The position numbers were made by a program, and so were the translations under genes. The notes beneath the pieces were generated by a model. The model worked only from the letters and a program-made list of their open reading frames with translations. It ran no database searches and was not told the DNA's origin. Below are positions 9,230 to 19,715 of a stretch of DNA of 64,000 bases, in pieces (position 1 is the stretch's first letter; the number at the start of each line of letters is the position of its first letter). The DNA is from Oncomelania hupensis (Eukaryota > Mollusca > Gastropoda > Littorinimorpha > Pomatiopsidae): positions 72,288,438-72,352,437 of the forward strand of contig CM072513.1 in NCBI GenBank assembly GCA_036898135.1, in the 5' to 3' direction.

Positions 9230-10414
9230 ATGTCGGACCCAGTGGCCTTGAGATTGCGTTTCAAGGAACTAGGAGAAGCTTTACACTTAGCAGGGGGAGA
9301 CCTAATTGCGTATATCAATGCAGAGGTAGAGAAACAGGAGGCTAAGGCAGAGAGAGCAGCAGAGAGAGAGGCAAAGAAGTTAGAAGCGGAGAGAGAGGCG
9401 AAGAAATTAGAAGCAGAGCAAAAGAAATTAGAACTAGAGCAGAAGAAATTAGAGGCAGAGAGAGAAACGAGGAAATTAGAGCTAGCAGCAGAGAGAGATG
9501 CAGAAGTTAGGAAATGGGAGTATGAGAGGGCAGAAAAAGAAAAAGAGAGGGAAGAAAAGGAAAAAGAAAGACAACATGAGTTAGAGCTAAGAAGATTGGG
9601 ATCAGGAGCTTCAAGTTCTTCCTCAACCCCTTCCCACTCAGATCAGCTAGAAGTAGCATCCAACCCTGTACACGGAATGTCATTTCCACTGGGAACATTC
9701 AATGAGAGAGAAGAAGGTCTAGATCTCTATCTGACTAGGTTTGAGCGTCTAGCAACAGAGTATAAGCTAGATCCCACTCATTGGTCTTTTAAGCTTAGTC
9801 AAGGGCTTAGAGGAAAGGCTTATGACATCTACAGTAAGCTACCGACTGACAGAGTGACTGACTATCACAAGGTAAAAGAGGCACTCCTAACGGGATTCGA
9901 ACTAACAGGAGAATGCTACCGGCAAAAGTTCCGCACCAATCGGAGAGTGAAAGGAGAGAGCTATGCGCAGTTCGCGGATCGGTTGTCCACAATGCTGGAT
10001 AAGTGGATTAGCCAGTCAGCCACGGCTAAGACGTATGATGGACTGACAGAACTGTTAGTATGGGAACAGCTACGGGAAACCATGACCCCCGAGCTGAGAA
10101 CATTCTCAGTAGAGCAGGGCGCGGAAAGACTGGAAGATCTGGTCAAGGTCGCAGATAGGTACGTGGCCGCACACGGAGAAGCCAAGAGCTTCAGGCGAGA
10201 CCTAAAGCCTAACGGGAAAGAGGCACAGAAACGAAGCCCTAACCGAGAAGAGCGCACCGCGAATAAGCCGAATAACCCCAGACCTGGGCAAAATAAAGGA
10301 CCCAACACGGAATTCGGGAAAAGAGGTCCCTGCAGAACAGAGACGGTATTGTTCGTTCTGCAACAGAAACAATCACTCCACCGCAGAATGTTTCAAGTTG
10401 GCCGCACAACGTAG
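9230..10414 (+). CDS. gag: Gag capsid-type protein of the Gmr1-like element
   Basis: Starting at the ATG at 9230, the frame gives 394 residues. Residues about 25-115 are a highly charged Glu-Lys-Arg coiled-coil with repeated KKLEAE-type units. A Ser-rich linker follows. Residues about 150-315 resemble a retrotransposon gag/SCAN-like core, with the segments LYLTRFERLA and FADRLSTMLDKW. A basic tail follows. The frame loses the nucleocapsid zinc knuckle, because the CX2CX4HX4C motif is read in the next frame (10350-10391). Either gag and pol are joined by a +1 frame relation near 10315-10345, or a one-base change has cut off the gag tail. Gag would form the particle in which reverse transcription occurs. 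Confidence 0.88.
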   Translation: MSDPVALRLRFKELGEALHLAGGDLIAYINAEVEKQEAKAERAAEREAKKLEAEREAKKLEAEQKKLELEQKKLEAERETRKLELAAERDAEVRKWEYERAEKEKEREEKEKERQHELELRRLGSGASSSSSTPSHSDQLEVASNPVHGMSFPLGTFNEREEGLDLYLTRFERLATEYKLDPTHWSFKLSQGLRGKAYDIYSKLPTDRVTDYHKVKEALLTGFELTGECYRQKFRTNRRVKGESYAQFADRLSTMLDKWISQSATAKTYDGLTELLVWEQLRETMTPELRTFSVEQGAERLEDLVKVADRYVAAHGEAKSFRRDLKPNGKEAQKRSPNREERTANKPNNPRPGQNKGPNTEFGKRGPCRTETVLFVLQQKQSLHRRMFQVGRTT

Positions 10415-11450
10415 GGAAGAGCGCGAAAGCCGGCCAGCGCACAGAGTTCTAACTCAAAGTAGCGGTAACAAGCCACACACAATCGGAGATCACCCATCGG
10501 TGACAGACACGGTCAAGGTCAACGGAAAAGAAGCGAACTGTCTGTATGACACAGGTCTATCATACGACGCGATAGTTAGCGAATCTCTTGTATCGCGCGC
10601 GGACTTGACAGACAAGACAGTCGACTTACAAGGAGCAGACTTGACGAAACCGACGACTACTTGCCCAATAGCTTGGATCGAAGTAGAGAGTAGGTACGTC
10701 ACAGGACGAATCCAAGCAGCTGTTTTACAGAAACCCCTGTATGATCTAGTGCTAGGTTGTAGGTATGTGTTCTTAGGCACGCCCCCTAAAACTGTAGAGA
10801 TAGCTGCAGTGCAAACCAGGGCCCAAGCTAAAACCCAACCACCCCAGCCCGAGTTCGCTCCGAATCCAGGACTCGAAGAGATCAAAACAGCACAGAAAGA
10901 AGACACCTCGATAGCGAAGTGCTTCCAGAAGCTACCCAAGGCGCACACACCCCCGCACAAGGGAGACTTCTACATGGAAGAGGGAGTTCTACATCGACAA
11001 GGAGATGGAGATCACACCCAACTAGTACTACCAGCCACCCTTCGAGCCCAAGTACTAGAATTAGGCCACAGCATGCCACTCAGCGGACACATGGGAATTG
11101 GAGCCACAGTGCAGAGAATCAGCGCACACTACTATTGGCCAGGAATCACGGAGGATGTCAAGCGCTACGTGAAATCTTGCCACCAATGTCAACGATATTC
11201 CCCGCGACATCACACCGTACCAGTTACCTTAGGACCATCGGTAGTAGTCGGCGTGCCATTCCAGCAAGTCTCAGTAGACATAGTAGGACCACTGCCCATG
11301 ACCAAGAAGCGGAACAGATTTCTACTCACAACTCGTCGACGCATGTACGATGTGGTGCGAAGCAGTCCCGTTGCCAGCGATCGACACCAAGAAGATTGCA
11401 GATGCACTCATCGCCATCTTTACCAGAGTCGGATTCCCGGACAGCATTAG
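10323..11450 (+). CDS. pol: Pol part 1: zinc knuckle, aspartic protease, integrase N-terminal half
   Basis: The frame opens into the zinc knuckle CSFCNRNNHSTAEC at 10350-10391. Next comes a retropepsin-like domain with CLYDTGLSYDAIV; the catalytic Asp codon is at 10548. Then follows an integrase zinc-binding domain with GHSMPLSGHMG and KSCHQCQR (HHCC). The first integrase catalytic Asp is in SVDIVGPLP (codon 11277). Past about 11331 the frame no longer encodes integrase and soon stops. An extra A around 11330 accounts for the break. Having the integrase HHCC domain directly after protease, with RT further downstream, is the key evidence for Gmr1-type order. Confidence 0.88.
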   Translation, partial: EVPAEQRRYCSFCNRNNHSTAECFKLAAQRREERESRPAHRVLTQSSGNKPHTIGDHPSVTDTVKVNGKEANCLYDTGLSYDAIVSESLVSRADLTDKTVDLQGADLTKPTTTCPIAWIEVESRYVTGRIQAAVLQKPLYDLVLGCRYVFLGTPPKTVEIAAVQTRAQAKTQPPQPEFAPNPGLEEIKTAQKEDTSIAKCFQKLPKAHTPPHKGDFYMEEGVLHRQGDGDHTQLVLPATLRAQVLELGHSMPLSGHMGIGATVQRISAHYYWPGITEDVKRYVKSCHQCQRYSPRHHTVPVTLGPSVVVGVPFQQVSVDIVGPLPMTKKRNRFLLTTRRRMYDVVRSSPVASDRHQEDCRCTHRHLYQSRIPGQH

Positions 11451-11668
11451 AACGGACAACGGATCTCAGTTCACCGGCCGCCTGATGCAAGACGTGTTCG
11501 AGTTGATACAAGTTCATCACATTCGCACACCACCATACCACCCAGCCAGCAACGGACAAGTAGAAAGACTGAATGGAACCCTTCTCACCATCCTCAGGAA
11601 AGTCGCCGACGACAATCCAGAAGCGTGGGACACCTACGTGAATGCGGCACTGTTCGCATACCGAGAAA
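11332..11668 (+). CDS. pol: Pol part 2: integrase catalytic core
   Basis: This frame continues the integrase core. The second catalytic Asp lies in RTDNGSQFTG (codon 11455) and the catalytic Glu in NGQVERLNG (codon 11563). That is a D-35-E spacing, the expected value for retroviral-type integrases. The enzyme inserts the cDNA into the chromosome and makes the 5-bp duplication seen at the element ends. The frame ends near an A4 run at 11666-11669, where one extra A shifts reading into the next frame. Both integrase breaks are single added bases next to A residues, so either mutation or a sequencing artefact is possible. Confidence 0.85.
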
Positions 11669-13687
11669 ACGCCCCATGCAGCCACAGGCTACACCCCGTC
11701 AACATTGCTATTCGGCAGACCTCTAGCAGGACCGCTAGAAGCCCTACGCAGAAGTTGGACGGAAGCCAAGATAGACGACACACCAAGAGGTGCCACCAAG
11801 TACGTCGCAGACCTGCAGGAAACCCTCAAAGCAACGTGGAAGAAAGCTGGTGAAGCACTGAAGAAGGCAAGAGCCCGTCAGGCGAAGTACTACAACCGCC
11901 ACGCGAAGGACAGAGAACTGCAAGTCGGCGATCAAGTGCTACTCTTACTTCCAAGTGGAACCAACAAGCTGGACATCGCTTGGAGAGGACCGTACCGGGT
12001 GACTGCCAAGAAATCCAAGACAGTCTACCAAGTAGAGGTGAACGGGAGAGCCCGATACCACCACATCAATCTCCTCAAGAAGTATACGGACCGACCAGCG
12101 ACCCCCAGCACTCACAACTTGTTAGCCATCGCCATCGCGGAAGAAGGAGAAAGCATGGAGACCAATGCAGTAGAGTATCCCCTGCACTCCAAAGAAACCT
12201 ACAAAGACGTGATACTCAACGGAGACCTAGCCGCTAAACAGCAACAGCAAGTACTACAGGTCATTCGACAACATCAGACTGTGCTCACAGACCGACCAGG
12301 GAGGACAGACCTCGTCGAAGTAACCTTAACGGTGACCGACCCAACACCCGTCCGCCAGAAGCTCTACCCGATGCCACTGTCTCAGCAGCGAGCCATCAAG
12401 GAAGAGATAGACACCTTACTGGCAGCCGGAATCATCTCAGAGTCTACTTCACCCTACAGCGCAGGCACGGTATTGTTGCGAAAACCCAACGGAGAGCATC
12501 GACTGTGCATCGACTTCAGACTCCTGAATGCGGTAACGCAGTTCCAGCCAGAGCCACTCCCGGACCAGACAGACCTATTTGCCAAGCTACAGCGAGCGAA
12601 GTACTTCTCACGCATCGACCTCAGCAAAGGATACTATCAGATACCAGTACAACCACAAGTCCGAAAGTACCTAGCGTTTAGCACTATGGAAGGACACTTC
12701 GAGTTCAACGTACTTCCATTCGGACTCCACAACGCACCCAGCATCTTCAGCGCCATGATGCGAAAACTCCTGGCACCCCTGAGCAGCGAGCACCTACATT
12801 CGTTTATGGACGACATCCTCATCGCAACACCTACGTGGGAGGAACATGTCACGCTCCTACAACAACTACTCGCCCGCCTCAGAGACACGGGATTGACGGC
12901 AAGACCCACCAAATGTCAGATTGGATTCACAGAACTAGAATTTCTGGGACACACCATCAGTCAAGGAAGCCTGCGACCGGTAGAGAAGACAGTGAAACGC
13001 CTACTCGACGCTCCTAGGCCCAAGACAAAGAAGGAAGTGCAGTCATTTCTAGGACTCTGCGGCTTCTACCAGAAGTTCATCCCCAACTACAACAGCATCG
13101 CCGTGCCACTGACAAATGGAACCCGGAAAATCGCCCCGGACAAAGTAGTTTGGACAGCGGAATGTGAGACAGCATTCCAAACACTCAAGGACAGAATGAC
13201 ATCGGCGCCAGTACTCCACCTACCCGATTTGACTCAGCCATTCGTTCTTCGCACCGACGCAAGCGACTTAGGCCTCGGAGCAGTACTGCTACAGCGCGAC
13301 CCCAAGAATGCAGAGACGCTATTCCCTGTCGCCTACGCCAGCAGAAAATTGAGACCCGCCGAGACCCACTACGCCACGTCGGAGAAAGAATGTCTTGGAC
13401 TAGTCTGGGCCATACAGAAATTCCAACTCTACCTGTATGGGACCCACTTCACAGTTCAGGTGGACCATCAACCACTATCGTTCCTGGCAGCCTCCAAGTC
13501 TTTGAACTCTCGCCTGATGAGATGGGCACTCACCCTTCAGGCATACTCATTCCAAATCGAGTACATCCCCGGCAAAGAGAACCACGGAGCCGACTACCTC
13601 AGTCGCCATCTCGTGGAGGACACAGCAGCTGTCGCCCACCCAACACAACTAAGGGCCACAGCACCAGAATTCGTCCCCGCCCAGTAA
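11667..13687 (+). CDS. pol: Pol part 3: integrase C-terminus, reverse transcriptase, RNase H
   Basis: The frame is open from the shift to the TAA at 13685-13687. It first encodes the integrase C-terminal GPF/Y-type module (WRGPYRVTAKK, then HHINLLKKY near 12060-12085). A linker and a gypsy-type RT follow: RLCIDFRLLNAVT, FSRIDLSKGYYQI, LPFGLHNAPSIF and the active-site FMDDILIAT (codons 12803-12814). The RT connection region (FLGLCGFYQKFI) leads to RNase H with RTDASDLGLGAVL, EKECLGLVWAI and VDHQPL. The frame ends shortly after GADYLSRH, with no integrase after RNase H. It copies element RNA and removes the RNA strand inside particles. Confidence 0.93.
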
Positions 13688-13854
13688 TACCCTGTCACTA
13701 GTGTCCATAGCTACCTGGCACAGCATTGCAGCTCAGGTAGAGCAACTTACTTAGTTTGTAAATAGGACCCTAGGATAGTGCAGTGTTAAACTAGGCTCTG
13801 TAGTAGAAAAAGGTCGAATCCAGTAGTCATCGCCTTTTTTCAGTTGAGGGAGCC
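13688..13854 (+). other. 3' untranslated region and purine-rich tract
   Basis: Short non-coding stretch after pol. TTGAGGGAGCC at 13844-13854, directly before the 3' LTR, is the likely plus-strand primer. Confidence 0.65.
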
Positions 13855-15391
13855 TGTCACGAACTGGCTAGTTTTAACTCTGCCCAGTGACTATTTAGCC
13901 TTGTGTAGTTTTTGTAATAGTAGAGAGTCAGTATATAACACAGCAGCAATAAATTACACAGTACACACCGCGAGCCCGACCCACGCCGCGTAGTGAATCA
14001 GCACTGTGAGCTTTGAGAGTCGACCGTTTTAACCAATGACCAGCAGGCTAAGTGGGTAGAGCAGTTTTGACTGTGTCAGAGCCTAACACAGTTTGAATCA
14101 GTCGTGTGTGAGACGAGGTAGAGTCAACATCTCCACAGCTAGAGAAATCTCTACACTCATAAACCAGGAAGCAGGACTTTAGAATCTTAGAATTCTCTCA
14201 AGTCATCACGGGCCTGAACTTGTCAAACAGGTAAATGAACACCCTTCTGTTTCATCGTGATATATTTATATTATTGTTGAAATTATGTTTGTGGAATTTG
14301 CTATGCATAAATGTGAATTGTTAATCCGAATTTGCGTGACCACGTGGAACAGCCGAACATGTGGCGAAACACGACCGGTTGCGCCGCCATGTTGTATCCC
14401 GTACGGAACCACTGTTGTTTAACTTATATGTATGTTTGCAGACCAGTGGCTGTACCACTGAATGTTTATAATATTATTAATTCTGTATGTGTATAGTTAG
14501 CCACGATTTTATATTTATGTATGTATAGGAATTTAGAGTGAGATTCCAGTGGAACCCGGAAGTAGCAGAATGTTCGTCGCTTATGTATAGAGATGTGGAG
14601 CTATCACTGAGGGCTACTTGGCTTTCAGTGAGACGCTCTGCACAAACCGATTATTCAGGGTTGTGCAGAATTTCGTCTCTTATATTACAGACGAGCAGGC
14701 GAGCTATCCCGAGCTATCCCGAGCTATCCTGTGCGCCCACTCCACAGAAACGACTAGTTGGTTGAGGATCCTCTACCGCACAAGACGGAAAGAGCTGCCT
14801 TGAAAGACACCCTGTCAGACCCCACAGCGTGGCAAGGGAACCCAACTACACAACGACAAAGGTGTACCAGAAGCTACCTCACAGAAGGACTTCGACCGCA
14901 CCATCAGAAAGTTAAGTGTAATCTCCGAAGGTGCACTTAAACTGATCATAACAGGACCACAGTAGTCCAACTCTTCAGAAACTGTAAAACGGACCACAGT
15001 AGTCCAAATCTACATGAAATATTATAGCAAGTGCCCGAGGAAGAAATAACAGCTGCCTAGACTATCAGCGATCGAACTATTAGCAGTGACTGAGACTTTT
15101 TAAGGTAGATTAGTACTTAGAGAACCTTGTATAGAGTAGAAGAAATAAATGTGTGATTTTAACTGTTATCAAGTGGCTGGACTACATATGATTCATAGCC
15201 GTGTGAAAGCTAGTGTGACAGTAATCTTTTACCATTTTTCTATCTATTTCTGTACCCCAACCTTAACACAGAACGAGCTAAACAAATAAATTTATTAAAG
15301 TAATTCATAGGGTGACTTACTAGCAGTTCCCACCGAATAAACGTGAGGGTCCATAATTCCATTGTGCAGAGCCCATAAACCCCACGTGACA
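13855..15391 (+). repeat. 3' LTR of the Gmr1-like element
   Basis: It starts TGTCACG and ends CGTGACA. Apart from a patch at about 13950-14030 (a small indel and a rearranged stretch) and one missing 10-bp unit at 14701-14730, it is nearly identical to the 5' LTR. The right duplication TATTT follows at 15392-15396. Confidence 0.93.
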
Positions 15392-15396
15392 TATTT

Positions 15397-15607
15397 TATA
15401 TAAGTTTATTGATTGATTGACTGATTTTATACTTTTATTTGTTGGTTTGTTACCTTTACTAGGTTTACATGTTGTCTTGTTTTTAAATGCAGAATAGATT
15501 TATTATGCGTGTGTATCTGTGTGTGGCTGCGTGTGATCAAGCGCTTTGTGAAGCATTTTATGTTTGAATTGCGCTATACAAAATAAATTATTATTATTAT
15601 TATTATT
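15397..15607 (+). mobile_element. 3' end of a LINE or SINE with (ATT)n tail
   Basis: The tail pattern (a GT-rich stretch, then TGAATTGCGCTATACAAAATAAATT and an (ATT)n run) matches other CR1/L2-like 3' ends in the window, for example near 29270. No coding part is visible. It ends where the older RTE-like copy resumes. Confidence 0.5.
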
Positions 15608-15650
15608 ATTTGTGGGGACCAAGCGTGTTTGCCAGTATCAGATTACTGTA
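15608..15650 (-). mobile_element. Second piece of the split RTE-like fragment
   Basis: TTTGTGGGGACCAAGCGTGT and the bases after it match 2754-2793 of the full-length element. The piece follows on from the one ending at 6945. A third piece, CTGGCAAACTCCAAGAGTCTC at about 16940-16965, follows the Rex1-like insertion. Confidence 0.75.
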
Positions 15651-16937
15651 AGTTCAAGACACTTTATTACCCAATGAATTCAAAATACATAGGATTTTGT
15701 TTTGGTGAAGCGGTAAAACATTCAGTCCCTCTGCAACAACAAACAACCTTCCACTGGACATTAAAACATTAAAATACCCTGATAGAGAAAGTTAAGGAGT
15801 AAAGCACAGGCGCACGCCCACTCGCAACCCCCACAAGCACACGCATACTCAAGCATACCCGCATGGGTATCTAAATAAAATATAATTAGATAAAATACAT
15901 TAAAGAATCAGAATTGCACCACTAACACATTATCGCAAATAATAAATTGGCGTTTAAGTATAACACCTCATGCTCAGTGGATAACTGAGGACACTGGTAC
16001 TGAGAGGGCAGCCTCGGGGAAGAAGCTGTGTCTAAACCGGCTAGTTCTAACTTTTAGTGCTCTGAAGCGTTTGCCTGACGGGAGGAGCTCGAACAGATGG
16101 TTGGCTAGATGGGATGGGTCGCCAATGATGTTGCTGGCCCTTCTTGCCAAACGCATGCTGTATAAGGACGCGAGGGATAATAAATCGCAACATATGATTT
16201 TTGCCGCGCGTTTTACAAATCTTTCGAGTTGAAACTTCTCGCCCGAAGTGGCGCCTCCAAACCAGACTGTGATACTGAAGCACTGGATACTCTCAATCAC
16301 GGCGCGATAGAAATGCGCGAGTATTGTCTGGTTAAGTCCGAGCCTCTTGAGCTGTCTCAAGAAGTGGAGGCGCTGCTGACACTTCCTGATAATGGACATG
16401 CTGTTATTGTCCCAAGACAGGTTGCTGGAAATGACCGTTCCAGGAAATTTAAATGAGTCAACCTGTTCTACGCATTCACTGTTAATCATAAGAGGTGAGA
16501 TTGTGCTTTTATTCCTGCGAAAGTCAATGACCATTTCTTTTGTTTTAGATACATTGAGCTCAAGGTTGTTATCGGAGCACCAGCCAACCAGCCGCCCGAT
16601 CTCCTCGCGATATGCACTTTCATCTTCACCCGAAATGAGACCCTCGATTGTAGTGTCATCAGAGAACTTGACCACTAGCACCTACGGATCTGACGACCCA
16701 CAATCGTTTGTGAAAAGGGTAAATAAAAGCGGTGACAAAACACAACCTTGCGGAGCCCCAGTATTTAGGACTCGAGAGCATGATGTGGCTTTATTGACTC
16801 TCACGACCTGTGGTCGGTCCAACAGAAAATCAAGGACCCAATGACAAATGGAGAGATGGACGTTCAACAGCGCCAGTTTATCAAACAGTTTATGAGGGAT
16901 GATTGTGTTAAAAGCAGAACTAAAATCAATAAACAGT
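15651..16937 (-). mobile_element. 5'-truncated Rex1/Babar-like non-LTR retrotransposon
   Basis: The minus strand encodes the C-terminal two-thirds of a LINE reverse transcriptase, with an untranslated 3' part at 15651-15973. It starts abruptly inside the RT domain at about 16937, where the RTE-like sequence resumes. That is the expected form of a 5'-truncated insertion into an older element. Confidence 0.8.
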
Positions 16938-16945
16938 ACTGGCAA
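15974..16945 (-). pseudogene. Rex1-like reverse transcriptase, C-terminal part
   Basis: The frame begins at LFIDFSSAFNTIIP (first catalytic Asp) and goes on to NTGAPQGCVLSPLLF, a stop codon at 16682-16684, and the active-site KFSDDTT. The following region includes NLELNVSKTKEMVIDFRR and ends with LFELLPSGKRFRALK and RHSFFPEAA. These are typical of Rex1/Babar LINEs. The core motif has Ser in place of the usual Ala of the FADD box. The in-frame stop and missing N-terminus make it a dead copy. The RT would have copied element RNA at a nicked target. Confidence 0.85.
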
Positions 16946-16965
16946 ACTCCAAGAGTCTCATCCAA

Positions 16966-18264
16966 CAGATACATACAGTAGGGTTCAAGTTTCGCAGGAT
17001 TATCTCCTCCTGTCCAAAAGAAATCGTTCCTTGATTCAGTCTAGCTCCAGCGCGCAACAGCAATATTGCACACGTGAAAGTAGCAGTGTACTTATGAAAT
17101 AAGGCACTTATAAAGCTCAGAGAGTTTCTCCAGGCGCTGGCCACTGGTATTCAGCTGGCTGGAGTCTGGGTTCGAACCACTGAGCTGCCCTTGCCTTTAA
17201 ATTAATACCACCAATGCTAATACACAATCAGAAAAGAAATGATTTCGACTATGTTTCCTAGGTGTTTTATTTCATATTTGTTTTTTCATATGATTTCACA
17301 CTTATGCGGTTTCTACGTTTCTGAAAACTATTGGAATACATATAAGCTGATTTCCAGGCCTGTCGATACTATATGGATGGTGGTCACAGCTGGTTGGGTT
17401 TTTCCAAGCTTGGCCTACTTTTCCAGCTTCCTACGTGCCGGTACGCTCGGTTTCAGCGAAGTGAAATGTTGGTATACCATTAGTGTGCAGGCCTGGGTGG
17501 AGGAGAGGGGGTGAGGTGCGTGTGTGTTGTGTGTGTGTGTGTGTGTGTATATGTTTTTTTGTATGTGTGTGTTTGTGAGAGAGAGTGTGTACATGTGCGG
17601 TAAGTGCGCGTGTCAGCGTCATGCATCTTTATATGCCACAAGAAGTATTCGAATCCAGTGCGATTCGGAATCGTACTAGTATTTATTGGAATTCCCGTAT
17701 GTCCTAGGTTGAATTGGACTTCCGACCCACACTGGGGAAAAAAACAAACTTAGTGTAATTCCTTGGACGCATAACAATAAAATCGGAAGTAAATTATTGC
17801 TAAACCCTAAGTTAGTCAATATAATGTTGACAGTTTGGTGTGAATAATAATGGGGAACGTGCTGAGAATGAGCGTAACTATATATTGCGGACACCAGTCC
17901 TAATACCTGGTCACAACAATGTTTGGGTACTAGAATCTTTAGTCTGCATAATATTGTTAAGTGTAGGTTCGGCAATATCAATCTGAAAACATTGTCAATA
18001 TGATGTTTAAAAAATGGACTCACAATCGGACTATAGTTACAAAGCATCTGCACTTAAACCCGGATTCTCATTCGTTATATTTTGCGCGTCTGTCATTGTT
18101 TACGACGTATTAAATGACATTGTGCGAACAAAAATAGAAATCTGGAATGCGAAGATTTCCTCTGGATTAATCAGTTCTATTCCCCACCCTCACCCCCAGT
18201 CCCGTCCCCTCCACACACACAGACACAGACAGACAGACAGACTGACAGACTGACACACACACAC

Positions 18265-18298
<34 letters not shown>

Positions 18299-18430
18299 AC
18301 ACACACGGGCGCGCGCGCCTTACTTCACGCCTCCCTTAGTGATTTAGACTGCACCAAAGGGTCAGCACCGAAAATGTGGTCCCACCACCCTTCATTCCAA
18401 ATACACAGCGACTAATCGATATTTTATTGA
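16966..18430. other. Unassigned sequence with (GT)n and (CA)n tracts
   Basis: A GT tract lies at 17520-17548. A mixed CA, CAGA and CG-rich tract lies at 18205-18317. At 17140-17195 GGTTCGAACC beside an A-box-like complement looks like a scrambled tRNA-derived remnant. No gene is supported. Confidence 0.5.
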
Positions 18431-19560
18431 AAAGGGACACGCTGTAAAAGGAAGTATGCCAGCTTTTTTTTTGACTGGGTTTGCTATCCTTTTAATATCC
18501 TGTGGGGTTTTTGTGCCTCCGACGTGTTTAAATTTACTGTGCAGAGAGTTCTGGTCTGGTCTCTTTGGACTAAATTTATGTACATCCAGTGAGGAGCCAG
18601 GACACATTTGTTTCCTGATTAAAAAGCGAGAACAAAATATTTTCCGGATTAAACTCGTTTTTGTTTGTTGAACCATCGCACCCTCCCCCCTTTTCTCCTC
18701 CTCTCTCCTTTCCATCCCTTCCCCATAGGCACCAGCCGTGCTTCTTTGTTTTGATTTAGTTTGTGTGCGGTTGCCGTGTGAATATAAATTAAGATTCGTT
18801 TTATACGTTTGACAGAGGGGCTAGCATTTTGATGCTGGTACTACTAAATTAATACTGAGGACAACAACGACATTACTAATGATGATGATGATAATGATGA
18901 TGGAGTGTTGGTGGTGACGATGATGATGAGGGTGATGATGAGGATGATGGCGATTGAGTGATTTTGATTGAGTGATGATATTATGATTGAGTGATTTTGA
19001 TTGATTATTGATGAGGACGAGAAGCAATGATTTTGAGGATGAATATGGTGATGATGATAAATGTGTTTTAAGTCCAAACACTCATTAAAATGAGCTTTAT
19101 TTACGCTTTTTTTTCACACATCAATTTTTATTTATTCTTTTGTATCCATTTTGCCTTTGGAGCGCACCGAACATGCTGATGGTATTGCGCTGAACAAGTG
19201 ACAACAAGCATGAACACACACTCTGCATCATTCTGCCTGTAACTACTCCAAATTTCCTAACTGGAAGAGTTTCACATCTTTACGTAACTTAAAAATGGTC
19301 TCCCTCTTGCGGTTTGGTGAGTGCTAGACAGCATCATCAACAAATGCACTAGTTGCCCCCTGCAGCCTCCCATAGTGCAAGACTGTTGTCAACAGACTTG
19401 GGCTCCGCTATCTGGTATTTTAATATTGCATGTCACACTTGGAGAGAAACTGATCGTTTTCTCGTTCCAAGACCATTCAGATTTTCCGACGACTGCACTT
19501 TGGAGCATGCGCTTGGGCCACTTCGGAACACACGAGTAAAAATGATTCGAAGACGGATGG
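18431..19560. other. Unassigned sequence with GAT/TGAT-rich block
   Basis: 18876-19055 is an irregular GAT and TGATT-rich tract. The remaining sequence has no coding frame, RNA gene or mobile-element end that I recognise. Confidence 0.5.
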
Positions 19561-19567
19561 TTTACTG

Positions 19568-19715
19568 TAATAATAATAATAATAATAATAATATTAAATA
19601 ATTAATAATAATATAATTATTATTATTATTTATTATTATTATTATTATATTATTTTTATTATATATTATTATTTATTATTATTATTTTACATCATTCATC
19701 ATCATCATCATCATT
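19568..19715. repeat. (TAA)n then (TTA)n foldback AT tract
   Basis: A TAA run is followed by TTA runs, so the two halves can pair. A short CAT run follows at 19694-19713. Confidence 0.8.

Larger units (their letters stand above)
7322..15391 (+). mobile_element. Gmr1-like Ty3/gypsy LTR retrotransposon (gag-PR-INT-RT-RNase H)
   Basis: An 8.07-kb element bounded by two LTRs of 1540 and 1537 bp and by the 5-bp duplication TATTT at 7317-7321 and 15392-15396. It has a primer-binding site, gag, pol and a purine-rich tract. In pol the order is protease, integrase, reverse transcriptase, RNase H. Ordinary Ty3/gypsy elements have integrase last. The integrase-first order is known for copia elements and for the Gmr1 group of gypsy-like elements, first described in cod. 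The RT and RNase H motifs here are gypsy-type, so Gmr1-like is the best call. No envelope or chromodomain is seen. The LTRs differ at only about 20 sites plus a few small indels and one short patch, which implies a fairly recent insertion. Confidence 0.92.

Noticed and set aside
9025..9345. Hydrophobic 106-codon frame overlapping the start of gag
   Set aside because: No ATG start. It lies in the T-rich leader, so its hydrophobic look follows from base composition. The overlap with gag is in another frame.
17239..17514. 91-codon plus-strand frame with two hydrophobic stretches, considered as a host exon
   Set aside because: No splice-site context, homologous motif or second copy supports it.
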